A stretch of DNA of 11,538 nt, taken from the NCBI GenBank assembly GCA_002705125.1, contig PAHQ01000016.1:56034-67571 (forward strand), written 5' to 3'. The translations under genes and the position numbers were made by a program. The stretch comes from Verrucomicrobiales bacterium. Its GTDB lineage: Bacteria > Verrucomicrobiota > Verrucomicrobiia > Verrucomicrobiales > DEV007. The notes under the pieces were generated by a model that was not told where the DNA came from, searched no databases, and saw only the letters and a program-made list of their open reading frames with translations. Below are positions 1 through 6,785 of the stretch, one piece after another (position 1 is the stretch's first letter; the number at the start of each line of letters is the position of its first letter).

Positions 1-365
1 AATGATAATTTTAGTGCGTGATTAGATAGCCTTCGGTTTAATTCATAGTCGTGAGTTTCAGTTGTGATAAGATTTGAATTTTTTTCACTTTTTAATTTTG
101 TTAATGCATCCAACAAATTATCAGCATTTTCACTGTGCTCTTCGTAGACGACCTCAAAACCCTTTTCTTGCAACCACGAAGCATAGTTTTTCATACTAGA
201 TCGATGAAACCAGAGCTTCTGTTTATGAAAATTATTTTGATATTCGTAATCACCAAAAAAGAGAGAATCTTCAATAAGAATTATCTTTTTAATTCCCAAT
301 TTTAAGGCTGGGTGATTTTTGAATAATTGATTCGGGAAAATAATTAAAACTGATGGCTCTGTCAT
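1..365 (-). CDS. Cryptochrome/photolyase-related protein (DPRP family), N-terminal part, cut by window edge
   Basis: Reading leftward from an ATG at 365-363, 121 codons are open to the window edge with no stop. The peptide begins MTEPSVLIIFPNQLF and continues through IEDSLFFGD (residues 31-39), HKQKLWFHRSSMKNY (47-61) and TTETHDYE (101-108). This order (an N-terminal strand with PNQL, then a 'LIEDPLFFGD' type strand, then 'FHKxKLxxHRASM') is the Rossmann-like N-terminal domain of the deoxyribodipyrimidine-photolyase-related proteins, which include the iron-sulfur bacterial cryptochromes/photolyases. Known members are about 500 residues, so roughly three quarters is missing, including the FAD and Fe-S regions. 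The expected role is light-driven repair of UV photoproducts (often the 6-4 type) or blue-light sensing, in the cytosol; which one cannot be told here. The frame stays open for some distance upstream of the ATG, but no better start is present. There is no Shine-Dalgarno sequence; the preceding bases are AT-rich. Confidence 0.82.
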   Translation of the reverse strand, partial: MTEPSVLIIFPNQLFKNHPALKLGIKKIILIEDSLFFGDYEYQNNFHKQKLWFHRSSMKNYASWLQEKGFEVVYEEHSENADNLLDALTKLKSEKNSNLITTETHDYELNRRLSNHALKLS

Positions 366-454
366 AGGTTTATTAACTTTGCAAATTACATGTACGACTG
401 ATTGATATAATTTAGCCTTCTTGCTTGTAGAGATCTTAGAACATATGTAACAAC

Positions 455-460
455 ATTATA
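455..460 (-). promoter_or_regulatory. Possible -10 box for the photolyase-related gene
   Basis: Read on the minus strand this is a perfect TATAAT, about 90 bases upstream of the ATG at 365. No good -35 hexamer lies 16-18 bases further upstream and there is no extended TG, so the assignment is tentative. Between it and the gene are two short palindromes, ACATATGT (441-448) and TACATGTA (387-394), that could be operator half-sites. No regulator can be named. Confidence 0.25.
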
Positions 461-566
461 AAACGTCAGTATTTCAAAAGGGATCCCTCAAATCTTGCTT
501 TTTGAAATTTTAAAGACCTTTGTAATCAAATCAGCTAAGAGAATAAAAAATGAATCACGGTCTGGG

Positions 567-596
567 TTGACTGAAAATAGAGCATCGTACTAATCT
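567..596 (+). promoter_or_regulatory. Possible promoter for the secreted hydrolase gene
   Basis: TTGACT (567-572), 18 bases, then TAATCT (591-596) resembles a vegetative promoter with a good -35 and a weak -10 (three of six matches). It would start transcription about 10 bases before the ATG at 614. The rest of the 366-613 divergent gap holds an imperfect stem (471-480 with 498-508, one bulged T) and no supported coding sequence. Confidence 0.25.
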
Positions 597-613
597 ATTA
601 TTTTAATAAAAGC

Positions 614-1753
614 ATGAACCGACTAGCACTTACACTCACCCTAATAAGCTCTATTCATCTTGGAGAATTACACTCGCAACCAAAACTAAGAGTCGGGCAT
701 GCTCAAAAACCAGATCAAGCTGCCGCTGAATTAAAGTCGAATCGTAAAAAAATAAAAGACTTAGATAGCTGGAAGAAAAGAAAAGCAATTCTACTAAAAG
801 GAATTTTAAAAGGTGCAAAACTTAGTCAAATTCCAGAAAGAAAATCGCTAAATCCTATTTATGTTAAGAAGCAAATTCATAAAGGCTACTCAACTGAGAA
901 CGTTGCCATCGAAAGTTGGCCAGGACATTTTGTTACCGGAACTCTTTATAAGCCATTAGACTTTAAAGGTGAACTTGCAGGAATCTTATGCCCTCATGGT
1001 CATGGAGGTCGATTCAATGCTGCCAGACAAACTCGCTGTGCAGTTTTAGCAAAGATGGGCTCAGTTGTTTTTCAATACGACATGGTTGGATACGGAGACT
1101 CTAAAGAAGTAGGCTGGGATCACCGGCGGACACCGGAAATACTCAGACTCCAAACTTGGAATAGTATGCGAGCTTTGGATTTCATTTTAAGCTTACCTAA
1201 AGTTGACTCTCAAAGAATAGGGATGACCGGTTGCTCAGGTGGCGGAACCCAAACCTTTATTCTCTCAGCCCTAGATGAAAGAGTAAAAGTATCAGTGCCA
1301 GTTTGTCAGGTATCAGCACATTTTTTTGGTGGTTGCGCTTGTGAAAGTGGAATGCCTATTCACTGGAGTTCATTTCATAAAACAAATAATGCGGAGATTG
1401 CTGCTCTTGCTGCACCAAGACCTCAACTTATCATTTCTAATGGAAAGGATTGGACACTAATGACCCCGAAAACAGAATACCCCTATGTTAAATATGTTTA
1501 TGATTTATATGGAGCAGGAAGTGATGTCGAAAATTCTCACTTTAAAAGTGAGGGTCATGACTATGGCTTATCCAAAAGAATGGCGGCTTATCCCTTTTTG
1601 GCAAAACATCTCAACCTGGACTTAAATCTTGTTAAAAACGAGGAAGGTAAAATTGATGAGTCGTTTGTTAGCGTACAAACGCAGGAGCAAATGATGGTAT
1701 TTAACGGGAAATACCCTAAAAATGCCGTTTCTCCAAATACTCCATTACCTTAA
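614..1753 (+). CDS. Secreted alpha/beta hydrolase, acetyl xylan esterase-like
   Basis: A 379-residue serine hydrolase. The first ~22 residues ([21 protein letters not shown]) look like a signal peptide, though its hydrophobic stretch is not long. The hydrolase core follows: an oxyanion-hole type HGHGG at 128-132, a nucleophile elbow GCSGGG with Ser208, a probable acid Asp279 in NGKDW, and a probable catalytic His315 in SEGHDYG. Between Ser208 and the acid lies GGCACESG (239-246), like the 'GCxCE' signature of the large acetyl xylan esterase/dienelactone-hydrolase-like group annotated in Planctomycetes and Verrucomicrobia, followed by [15 protein letters not shown], also typical. These enzymes are presumed to remove ester groups from polysaccharides, but most are uncharacterised. 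The elbow is not the GCSRxGK of CE15 glucuronoyl esterases. The stop overlaps the stop of the convergent sialidase-like gene by 4 bases. The ATG at 614 is chosen because it gives the signal peptide directly; no Shine-Dalgarno precedes it. Confidence 0.85.
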   Translation: MNRLALTLTLISSIHLGELHSQPKLRVGHAQKPDQAAAELKSNRKKIKDLDSWKKRKAILLKGILKGAKLSQIPERKSLNPIYVKKQIHKGYSTENVAIESWPGHFVTGTLYKPLDFKGELAGILCPHGHGGRFNAARQTRCAVLAKMGSVVFQYDMVGYGDSKEVGWDHRRTPEILRLQTWNSMRALDFILSLPKVDSQRIGMTGCSGGGTQTFILSALDERVKVSVPVCQVSAHFFGGCACESGMPIHWSSFHKTNNAEIAALAAPRPQLIISNGKDWTLMTPKTEYPYVKYVYDLYGAGSDVENSHFKSEGHDYGLSKRMAAYPFLAKHLNLDLNLVKNEEGKIDESFVSVQTQEQMMVFNGKYPKNAVSPNTPLP

Positions 1754-2895
1754 TTAGTCCATGACGGTAATTCCCCGTCACCTGTCTTCTCTCCACCAAG
1801 CATCCAAGATAAATTGAATGTGGCAACAGCTGATCCTCCTTTTGGTCCTCCCTCAAAATGATGGTAAATCATTCCTTCAGTCTTCGTGCCAGGCCTTCCA
1901 GATGTAAGAGACGAGTATGCATGATTACCAGCGAACACCAACCGCTTAATAGGCCACGACTTACCACCGTCAAAACTAGCCCAAACAGTACCTTGCTTGC
2001 GTCCACCTTCACTATCACAATTACTGTAAACTAGTATATCTTTTCCACTAATAGCAAGTCGAGTAAGCCCTGCCATACAACCATAATTAGTATTTTGAGG
2101 ACCATCAGGAAGGATCTTACAAAATTTTAGATCAGTCCAAGTTTTACCTCCATCAGTACTTGTTGCTGTCCATCTTCTTTTTGGATCCGCTCCCTCCTCG
2201 GCCCAATGTCTTCTCGTGTTATAATAGATTGTCCCATCACTCAATTCAGCAACCGTAGCTTCACCAGTTCCATTAGCTGGAAAAGGGTCACTAGTTTCCC
2301 ATGTTTTACCCCCATCGTCACTGTAAATGGCATTAGTATAATGTTTTGGCCAAAGACTTCTGTCATTCTTTCCGGCGTACCAACGAGTCGGCCTGATCAT
2401 TCTTCCTTTAAACTTACCATGCCTCAATGTGATCCCATGTTCATTCATATGCATGGAAGGGTCATTGCCATTTGAGTCGGGCTTAATTTTGACATCAGCT
2501 TTATTCCATGTTTTGCCGTCATCTTCGCTCTTATATACTGTAATTGGCGCGGGCGGGTGACTTTCTTCGATAAAAGCAAAAATATCTCCATTAGTCTCAT
2601 TAACTGTAAGCCCTCCAGGTTGAAATCCAGGTTTAGCAATGACAATTTCTGGTCCCCAAGTCTTTCCACCATCTTCACTTCGCTTAGCTCTAACATGGCT
2701 AGCGCCCCAAGTTGCCAAAACTGTTCCCTCCATTGTTACGACAATATTTCCAAATCTTTCTCTCTCGAATACGGGTTGTATTTCAAGCTTAGGTTTTCCA
2801 AGGAAAGGCTCAAGCTTTCCTTCTATTTTTGTTTCTGCAGATGAATTGAAACTCAATGCCGTAAGATAAATGAGAGAAAGTATTAATTTTTGCAT
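1750..2895 (-). CDS. Exported sialidase-like protein with five Asp-boxes (BNR repeats)
   Basis: A 381-residue protein with a clear signal peptide ([20 protein letters not shown], probable cut after Ala20). Five Asp-box motifs (SxDxGxTW) lie at 73-80, 123-130, 192-199, 246-253 and 307-314, the hallmark of a six-bladed sialidase-type propeller. Several residues fit the sialidase catalytic layout: Glu212 in GEATVAEL, Arg228 in NTRR, a possible third arginine Arg299, Tyr327 in HAYSSL as the nucleophile, and Glu348 after it. I do not see the usual N-terminal (F/Y)RIP motif; [10 protein letters not shown] occupies that place, and an acid/base Asp is not obvious. The family is right, but sialic acid as substrate is not assured; many environmental homologues carry the label without proof. 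The protein likely acts in the periplasm or outside the cell. It is transcribed away from the FG-GAP gene, with which it shares a 101-bp gap, and toward the esterase. Confidence 0.83.
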   Translation of the reverse strand: MQKLILSLIYLTALSFNSSAETKIEGKLEPFLGKPKLEIQPVFERERFGNIVVTMEGTVLATWGASHVRAKRSEDGGKTWGPEIVIAKPGFQPGGLTVNETNGDIFAFIEESHPPAPITVYKSEDDGKTWNKADVKIKPDSNGNDPSMHMNEHGITLRHGKFKGRMIRPTRWYAGKNDRSLWPKHYTNAIYSDDGGKTWETSDPFPANGTGEATVAELSDGTIYYNTRRHWAEEGADPKRRWTATSTDGGKTWTDLKFCKILPDGPQNTNYGCMAGLTRLAISGKDILVYSNCDSEGGRKQGTVWASFDGGKSWPIKRLVFAGNHAYSSLTSGRPGTKTEGMIYHHFEGGPKGGSAVATFNLSWMLGGEKTGDGELPSWTN

Positions 2896-2996
2896 ATTTA
2901 TAATTTAAAGGATTAATCAATGTAATGAGAAGTGTAAAAAAAGATTTTTTCTATATCCATTGCATTCAGGCCTGGGAAAAACTTAAATAACTAGTG
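2896..2996. promoter_or_regulatory. Divergent promoter region between the sialidase-like and FG-GAP genes
   Basis: This gap must hold the starts of two divergent transcripts, unless either comes from elsewhere. On the plus strand TTGCAT (2960-2965) with TTAAAT (2983-2988), 17 bases apart, is a weak promoter match that would give an almost leaderless message for the ATG at 2997. No convincing -10/-35 pair was seen on the minus strand, and there is no ribosome binding site on either side. The shared gap suggests possible co-regulation, by inference only. Confidence 0.3.
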
Positions 2997-4205
2997 ATGG
3001 TATTTTATAAATTAATCGTATCTCTATTTTTTTGCTCTCAAATCTTGATATCTCTTGGCTCTGATACAACACAGCCTTGGAAACGACACACAATCGACAA
3101 AAGCTCGATTGGAGCTGACGGAATAAGAATGCTAGACGTTAATAAGGATGGATTAAATGACATCGCTACAGGCTGGGAAGAAGGAGGAATCATTAGAGTT
3201 TACCTACATCCTGGAAAAGCTAAGGCGAAAGAGCTTTGGCCAAAAGTTACAGTCGGAAAGGTTAAGTCTCCTGAGGATGCCGTGTTCGCTGATCTCGATA
3301 ATGATGGTGCTGTAGATGTAATCAGTTCTTGTGAAGGAAATAACCAGAAAATGTTTATTCACTGGGCGCCAAAAATAAAAAAACAATATCTCTCTGACGC
3401 AACCTGGATCACTAACGTAATACCAATAACTAATAATAAGCAGTCGTGGATGTATGCCCTTCCAATGGAAATTGATGAAGAAAACGGAATAGATTTAGTA
3501 ATTAGCTCAAAAGGAAAAGGAGCTTCTGTCAGTTGGCTTCAGTCACCTCAAAATTCAAGAAATATTTCTGAATGGAGATTATACAAATTGCAGGACGCAG
3601 GTTGGATTATGTCTTTAATAGATATCGACATGGACAATGATGGTGACAAAGATATTCTTGTCAGCGATCGACGAGGACCTAAAAGAGGAGTCTACTGGCT
3701 TGAACGACCTATCAGAAAAAAAGTCACTAATTCAAAATTTTGGAAAAGACACCTAATAGGAGGTGAGAAGAGAGAAATTTTATTTATAAGCACAGGCGAT
3801 CTTGATAAAGACAAGAAGATTGATGTCATAGCCATCGATAAGAAGTCCATTATCTGGTTCAAAAAAGAATCAAACTCTTGGAAAGAGATTATTATACCAC
3901 TGCCTGAAGGTGTTGGTACCGGAAAAAGCACTGCAATCTGTGATGTTAACGGTGACAAAAAAAACGACATTGTTTTTAGCTGTGAAAATTCCAAGGGAAA
4001 ACTTTCTGGAATGCGTTGGTTGTCATGGAATAAATCCCCACATTCAGGTTCTTGGACTCATAACGAAATCGGAGGCCCCTTGGGTCATAAGTATGATAGA
4101 GTGGTGATGTATGATGTGGATGGTGACGGAGACCTAGACGCTTTATGCTGTGAAGAAGTCGACCAGCTAGGGGTTTTTTGGTATGAGAATCCACATCTGA
4201 ATTAA
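2997..4205 (+). CDS. Exported FG-GAP/VCBS repeat protein, probable beta-propeller
   Basis: A 402-residue protein from the ATG at 2997; a GTG at 2994 is directly in front and in frame, but ATG is the likelier start. MVFYKLIVSLFFCSQILISLG is a signal peptide. The rest is built from FG-GAP/VCBS repeats, each with a calcium-loop motif DxDxDGxxD: DVNKDGLND (47-55), DLDNDGAVD (99-107), DMDNDGDKD (211-219), DLDKDKKID (268-276), DVNGDKKND (316-324) and DVDGDGDLD (373-381). A degenerate copy at about 158-166 (EIDEENGID) makes seven. Seven repeats fit a seven-bladed, integrin-alpha-like propeller. The opening PWKRHTID and the closing GVFWYENP are typical of this class in Planctomycetes and Verrucomicrobia. 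Such proteins are usually secreted binding or scaffold proteins; no catalytic residues were recognised. A role alongside the neighbouring sialidase-like protein in glycan binding is a guess. Confidence 0.85.
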   Translation: MVFYKLIVSLFFCSQILISLGSDTTQPWKRHTIDKSSIGADGIRMLDVNKDGLNDIATGWEEGGIIRVYLHPGKAKAKELWPKVTVGKVKSPEDAVFADLDNDGAVDVISSCEGNNQKMFIHWAPKIKKQYLSDATWITNVIPITNNKQSWMYALPMEIDEENGIDLVISSKGKGASVSWLQSPQNSRNISEWRLYKLQDAGWIMSLIDIDMDNDGDKDILVSDRRGPKRGVYWLERPIRKKVTNSKFWKRHLIGGEKREILFISTGDLDKDKKIDVIAIDKKSIIWFKKESNSWKEIIIPLPEGVGTGKSTAICDVNGDKKNDIVFSCENSKGKLSGMRWLSWNKSPHSGSWTHNEIGGPLGHKYDRVVMYDVDGDGDLDALCCEEVDQLGVFWYENPHLN

Positions 4206-4241
4206 AGTCCTAAGTCGAAATATTATTTAAATTGAATGCTA

Positions 4242-4305
4242 TTAGCCCAGTCGAATATCTTAACATTTATTATGCTAATTATTTAATTGTTAGGCCTTCG
4301 AATAT
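4242..4305 (+). repeat. Imperfect direct repeat upstream of the membrane protein gene
   Basis: TTAGCCCAGTCGAATAT (4242-4258) and TTAGGCCTTCGAATAT (4289-4305) differ by two substitutions and one single-base gap, with starts 47 bases apart. A shorter related element, TCGAAATAT, lies at 4215-4223. All are in the 165-bp spacer between the FG-GAP gene and the membrane protein. They could be regulator sites for the downstream gene or chance in AT-rich DNA. The rest of the spacer shows no gene or clear terminator. Confidence 0.3.
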
Positions 4306-4370
4306 GATTTCTATTGAATAATCATATCACTATCATAAAATTTTTATTAATCTTAAGAATTTTAGATGTC

Positions 4371-5102
4371 ATGACTGAACCAATAATCTCAGAGTTTAAT
4401 AAATTTCTTAGACTCTTTGACGGTTTACACTTGTGGGCTTTATTTATTTCAATTGGTTTCATTATTCTCATTCCATTGGTTGGAAGAAAGCTGCCAGAAA
4501 ATAAAAAATATATCGGTGTATGGGTTTTAGTATCGTTTACAATAATCCAGGAGATTTTTGATTACTATAACCGCACGAGTTTTAGGGAACTTAATCTAGC
4601 TAGAGATCTCCCCTTAAACATATGCAGCTATAGCTTGATCATTGCGTTAGCATCACTAATAACTCGCAATAAATTTTGCTTCGAATTTTCGTATTTCATT
4701 GGTGTGACCGCGGGGCTCCAATCATTATTAACACCGGGCATTTCTTACATTTATAATCAAACTGAATACATTCTTTTCTTCATGCACCACTCCCTAATGG
4801 TAATTTTACCATTATGGAATGTCTTTGTAGATGGAATAACAACATCTAAATATGCAATTTTCAGAACAATGCTTTTTTTAAACCTCATGGTTATACCAGT
4901 CGGTGTAATCAACTGGCTCACCCAATCTAATTATATGTATGTCTGTGAAAAACCCGTTAATGACAGTCCTTTTATTGTAGGAGATTGGCCATGGTATATG
5001 CTAGGTCTTCAGATGGCAGGCATTATAATGATGTTGATTGCAGCCATACCAATGATTATAGCCAACAAGGCTAGAGCTCTTAAAAAATTAAAAGAATTAT
5101 AA
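4371..5102 (+). CDS. TIGR02206/YwaF-like integral membrane protein
   Basis: A 243-residue protein if started at ATG 4371. A TTG at 4314 in the same frame would add 19 residues, but ATG gives the usual family length and the usual short lead into the first helix. About seven membrane segments are visible, near 20-37, 47-63, 83-98, 105-120, 131-153, 163-181 and 209-231. Family signatures are LPLNIC (80-84), FEFSYFIG...LQSLLTP (104-122), FFMHHS (136-141), NWLTQSNYMYVCEKP (181-195) and WPWYM (206-210), matching the conserved pattern of TIGR02206 membrane proteins (Bacillus YwaF group). Their function is unknown to me; no enzyme motif is seen beyond conserved His, Asn and Trp residues at membrane borders. 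The C-terminus is short and basic (KARALKKLKEL), consistent with a cytoplasmic tail. The gene is convergent with the beta-lactamase-like gene, and its stop codon lies within a hairpin shared with it. Confidence 0.85.
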   Translation: MTEPIISEFNKFLRLFDGLHLWALFISIGFIILIPLVGRKLPENKKYIGVWVLVSFTIIQEIFDYYNRTSFRELNLARDLPLNICSYSLIIALASLITRNKFCFEFSYFIGVTAGLQSLLTPGISYIYNQTEYILFFMHHSLMVILPLWNVFVDGITTSKYAIFRTMLFLNLMVIPVGVINWLTQSNYMYVCEKPVNDSPFIVGDWPWYMLGLQMAGIIMMLIAAIPMIIANKARALKKLKEL

Positions 5103-5135
5103 ATAAAGAGCATCTGAATAGTTATCTCTTTATTT
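5101..5135. terminator. Probable bidirectional terminator between convergent genes
   Basis: The arms AAATAAAGAG (5101-5110) and CTCTTTATTT (5126-5135) pair perfectly over 10 bases around a 15-base loop. The left arm includes two bases of the membrane protein's stop codon, and the end of the beta-lactamase-like gene (stop at 5122-5124) runs into the right arm. Each direction ends in a T-rich stretch. The stem is AT-rich (three G-C pairs) and the loop long, so it would be a weak terminator. Confidence 0.4.
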
Positions 5136-6666
5136 TACCAGTGAGATCAAAATTTATTCTATTATCAAATCCAACATTGGGAACCCAATTGAAATTTACG
5201 CCTTTTTCTTCAAATTTAAATTTCATAGAAAAATTGAATGGTGTTTCAGTAGCACATACTTTGACATTCAGAATGTTTGAATTCTCCCAACCATACACTG
5301 CTGCCAAAGATTCATTTTTTAAATCCATCATCAACCCGTTGGGGAAATCAGAACGGGTTCTTGTCCAGAATTTATAACCTGCAGAAAATTCAATTTTTTT
5401 ACCATCTCCTGTTAATGAAATCTTTAATGGTTGCTTATATGAAGCCTGGCTTATCTTTAATGAATTGAAACCTAGTGGATTTGAATTCAAAGTATAACTA
5501 GTATTAACATAAGATTCCTCTGAGACCGTTGTTGAATTTCCTGCGACACCGTCAATCGCTAAATTTTTCAAAGTCTTATTCAATGAAGAATGTTGATTAC
5601 TTTTTATTTTATTAGGAAAGGTATAACAAGCAGGCAAAAATTTATCCCATACAAGATTTAATATGCTAGCCATATCATTTTCACCACTGGTAATTGCTAT
5701 CACTGCATTCAACCTCGGCATGACAACACAAAATTGACCGAAGGCTCCATCTCCTCGATACGAATCAAATTTACAGCGCCAAAATTGAAATCCATAACCC
5801 TGATTCCAATCACTATCAGGATTACTTCCATTGGAAACTTGCTTCGATGTGGCCATGTCCACCCAATCCTCATTTATAATAATCTTATTACCCCAACGCC
5901 CTTTCTGAAGGTATAATTGTCCAACCTTGGCAATGTCTTCAGTTCTAAGCCTTAGACCATATCCACCAAGTGAAATACCTTGATAGTTATCCCTCCAATA
6001 GGGATTTGAAATTCCCAGCGGTTCAAATAAGCGAGATTGAAGATATCTTAAAACCTTCTGACCAGTCACTTTTTGAATAAGTGCAGATTGTACAAACGTC
6101 GCCGAAGTATTATATTTAAAATGGGTTCCAGGCTGGTGTTCCACTTTGGTTTCAAAAAATGAACGAACTGAAATTTCATTCGCACTGATGGGAGGTTCGC
6201 TTTGATGCCCTGTAGTCATCGTTAATAAATCACGCACACGCATCGCTTTTAAATTATAGGGAGAATTATCTGGAAGGTCGTTTGGAAAATATTCAGCTAC
6301 GGTGTCGTTAATCGATAAAAGATTCTCTTCTGCCGCCATTCCTACTGCTGTGGAGGTAAAAATTTTACTTAAAGAAAAAAGCATATGGTTGTCCTCTTCC
6401 CGATATGGCGACCACCATCCTTCACAAATCACCTTACCATTGCGTAAGATCATAACACTATGAATTCCTTTAAATTTAGAATCCAAGGAATTAATAAAAT
6501 CCTCTAAGATAACTTCATCAACATTCTGAGAAGATGCACTACTGCGCGGTAAATGATGAGAATTAGTTTTGTTATCTTGAGAAAAAATTTGGCTCGATAA
6601 ACAAATCCACAATAAAGAAATCAAAAATTTACTAAAGTAGTCTAAATAATTAAGATTTGTTCTCAT
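5122..6666 (-). CDS. Exported class C beta-lactamase-family serine hydrolase
   Basis: A 514-residue protein. Residues 1-29 (hydrophobic FLISLLWICLSSQIF, then SQ) form a signal peptide; the Cys at 22 is not in a good lipobox. The catalytic domain spans about 55-350. SLSK at 98-101 supplies the nucleophile Ser98 and Lys101; YNTSAT starts at Tyr185, the second motif; and RGDGAFGQFCVVMP around 304-317 is in place of the HxG/KTG motif. RDLLTMTTGH (145-154) and PLGISNPYWR are also family-typical. This pattern belongs to the beta-lactamase/penicillin-binding/esterase superfamily (PF00144), whose environmental members are more often esterases or peptidases than true beta-lactamases. Residues about 355-514 form a C-terminal extension with strand-like sequence that I do not recognise. 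The likely location is periplasm or outside. The gene is divergent from the dioxygenase operon; a weak -35/-10 pair (TTGGAT, 17 bases, TATAGC on the minus strand, 6717-6691) overlaps that operon's promoter. Confidence 0.86.
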   Translation of the reverse strand: MRTNLNYLDYFSKFLISLLWICLSSQIFSQDNKTNSHHLPRSSASSQNVDEVILEDFINSLDSKFKGIHSVMILRNGKVICEGWWSPYREEDNHMLFSLSKIFTSTAVGMAAEENLLSINDTVAEYFPNDLPDNSPYNLKAMRVRDLLTMTTGHQSEPPISANEISVRSFFETKVEHQPGTHFKYNTSATFVQSALIQKVTGQKVLRYLQSRLFEPLGISNPYWRDNYQGISLGGYGLRLRTEDIAKVGQLYLQKGRWGNKIIINEDWVDMATSKQVSNGSNPDSDWNQGYGFQFWRCKFDSYRGDGAFGQFCVVMPRLNAVIAITSGENDMASILNLVWDKFLPACYTFPNKIKSNQHSSLNKTLKNLAIDGVAGNSTTVSEESYVNTSYTLNSNPLGFNSLKISQASYKQPLKISLTGDGKKIEFSAGYKFWTRTRSDFPNGLMMDLKNESLAAVYGWENSNILNVKVCATETPFNFSMKFKFEEKGVNFNWVPNVGFDNRINFDLTGKIKR

Positions 6667-6689
6667 AATAATATATCCAAAGTCAAGAA

Positions 6690-6698
6690 TGCTATAAT
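6690..6698 (+). promoter_or_regulatory. Extended -10 promoter of the dioxygenase operon
   Basis: TGCTATAAT is a perfect TATAAT with the extended TGn in front, which lets a vegetative promoter work without a -35 box; none is seen 17 bases upstream. Transcription would start near 6705, giving a leader of about 80 bases that includes the hairpin at 6735-6758. The same TATA is partly used, in reverse, by a weak candidate promoter of the divergent serine hydrolase gene. Confidence 0.5.
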
Positions 6699-6734
6699 GG
6701 ACTTGAGTATTTTATCCAATTTATTCATTATCGC

Positions 6735-6758
6735 ATTTCGTCTTTTTAAAGACGAAAT
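6735..6758 (+). promoter_or_regulatory. Leader hairpin before the dioxygenase gene (attenuator-like or operator)
   Basis: ATTTCGTCTTT and AAAGACGAAAT form an 11-base perfect inverted repeat around TT; as RNA, a 9-base stem with a 6-base loop is more realistic. It is followed by TTTAATATTAATTT. It sits inside the predicted 5' leader, 27 bases before the ATG at 6786, and no gene ends here, so it is not an ordinary gene-end terminator. It could be a leader terminator (attenuator), an RNA-stabilising stem, or a DNA operator. No riboswitch class is recognised. Confidence 0.5.
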
Positions 6759-6785
6759 TTTAATATTAATTTGATTTTAATAAAG

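Noticed and set aside
471..508. Imperfect stem ATTTCAAAAG / CTTTTTGAAAT as a terminator
   Set aside because: It needs a bulge, lies between divergent genes where no transcript should end, and lacks a G/C-rich stem.
2206..2844. Several open frames of 76-95 codons on both strands within the sialidase-like gene
   Set aside because: They lie wholly inside a well-supported gene, show no family resemblance, and have low-complexity Ser/Phe-rich shadow translations.
4314..4370. TTG-initiated N-terminal extension of the membrane protein
   Set aside because: The ATG at 4371 gives the usual family length and the extension has no family signature; TTG start cannot be excluded but is less likely.
5122..6666. 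Reading the serine hydrolase as an antibiotic-resistance beta-lactamase
   Set aside because: The third motif is not KTG, a C-terminal extension is present and the setting is a catabolic/export region with no resistance or mobile genes.
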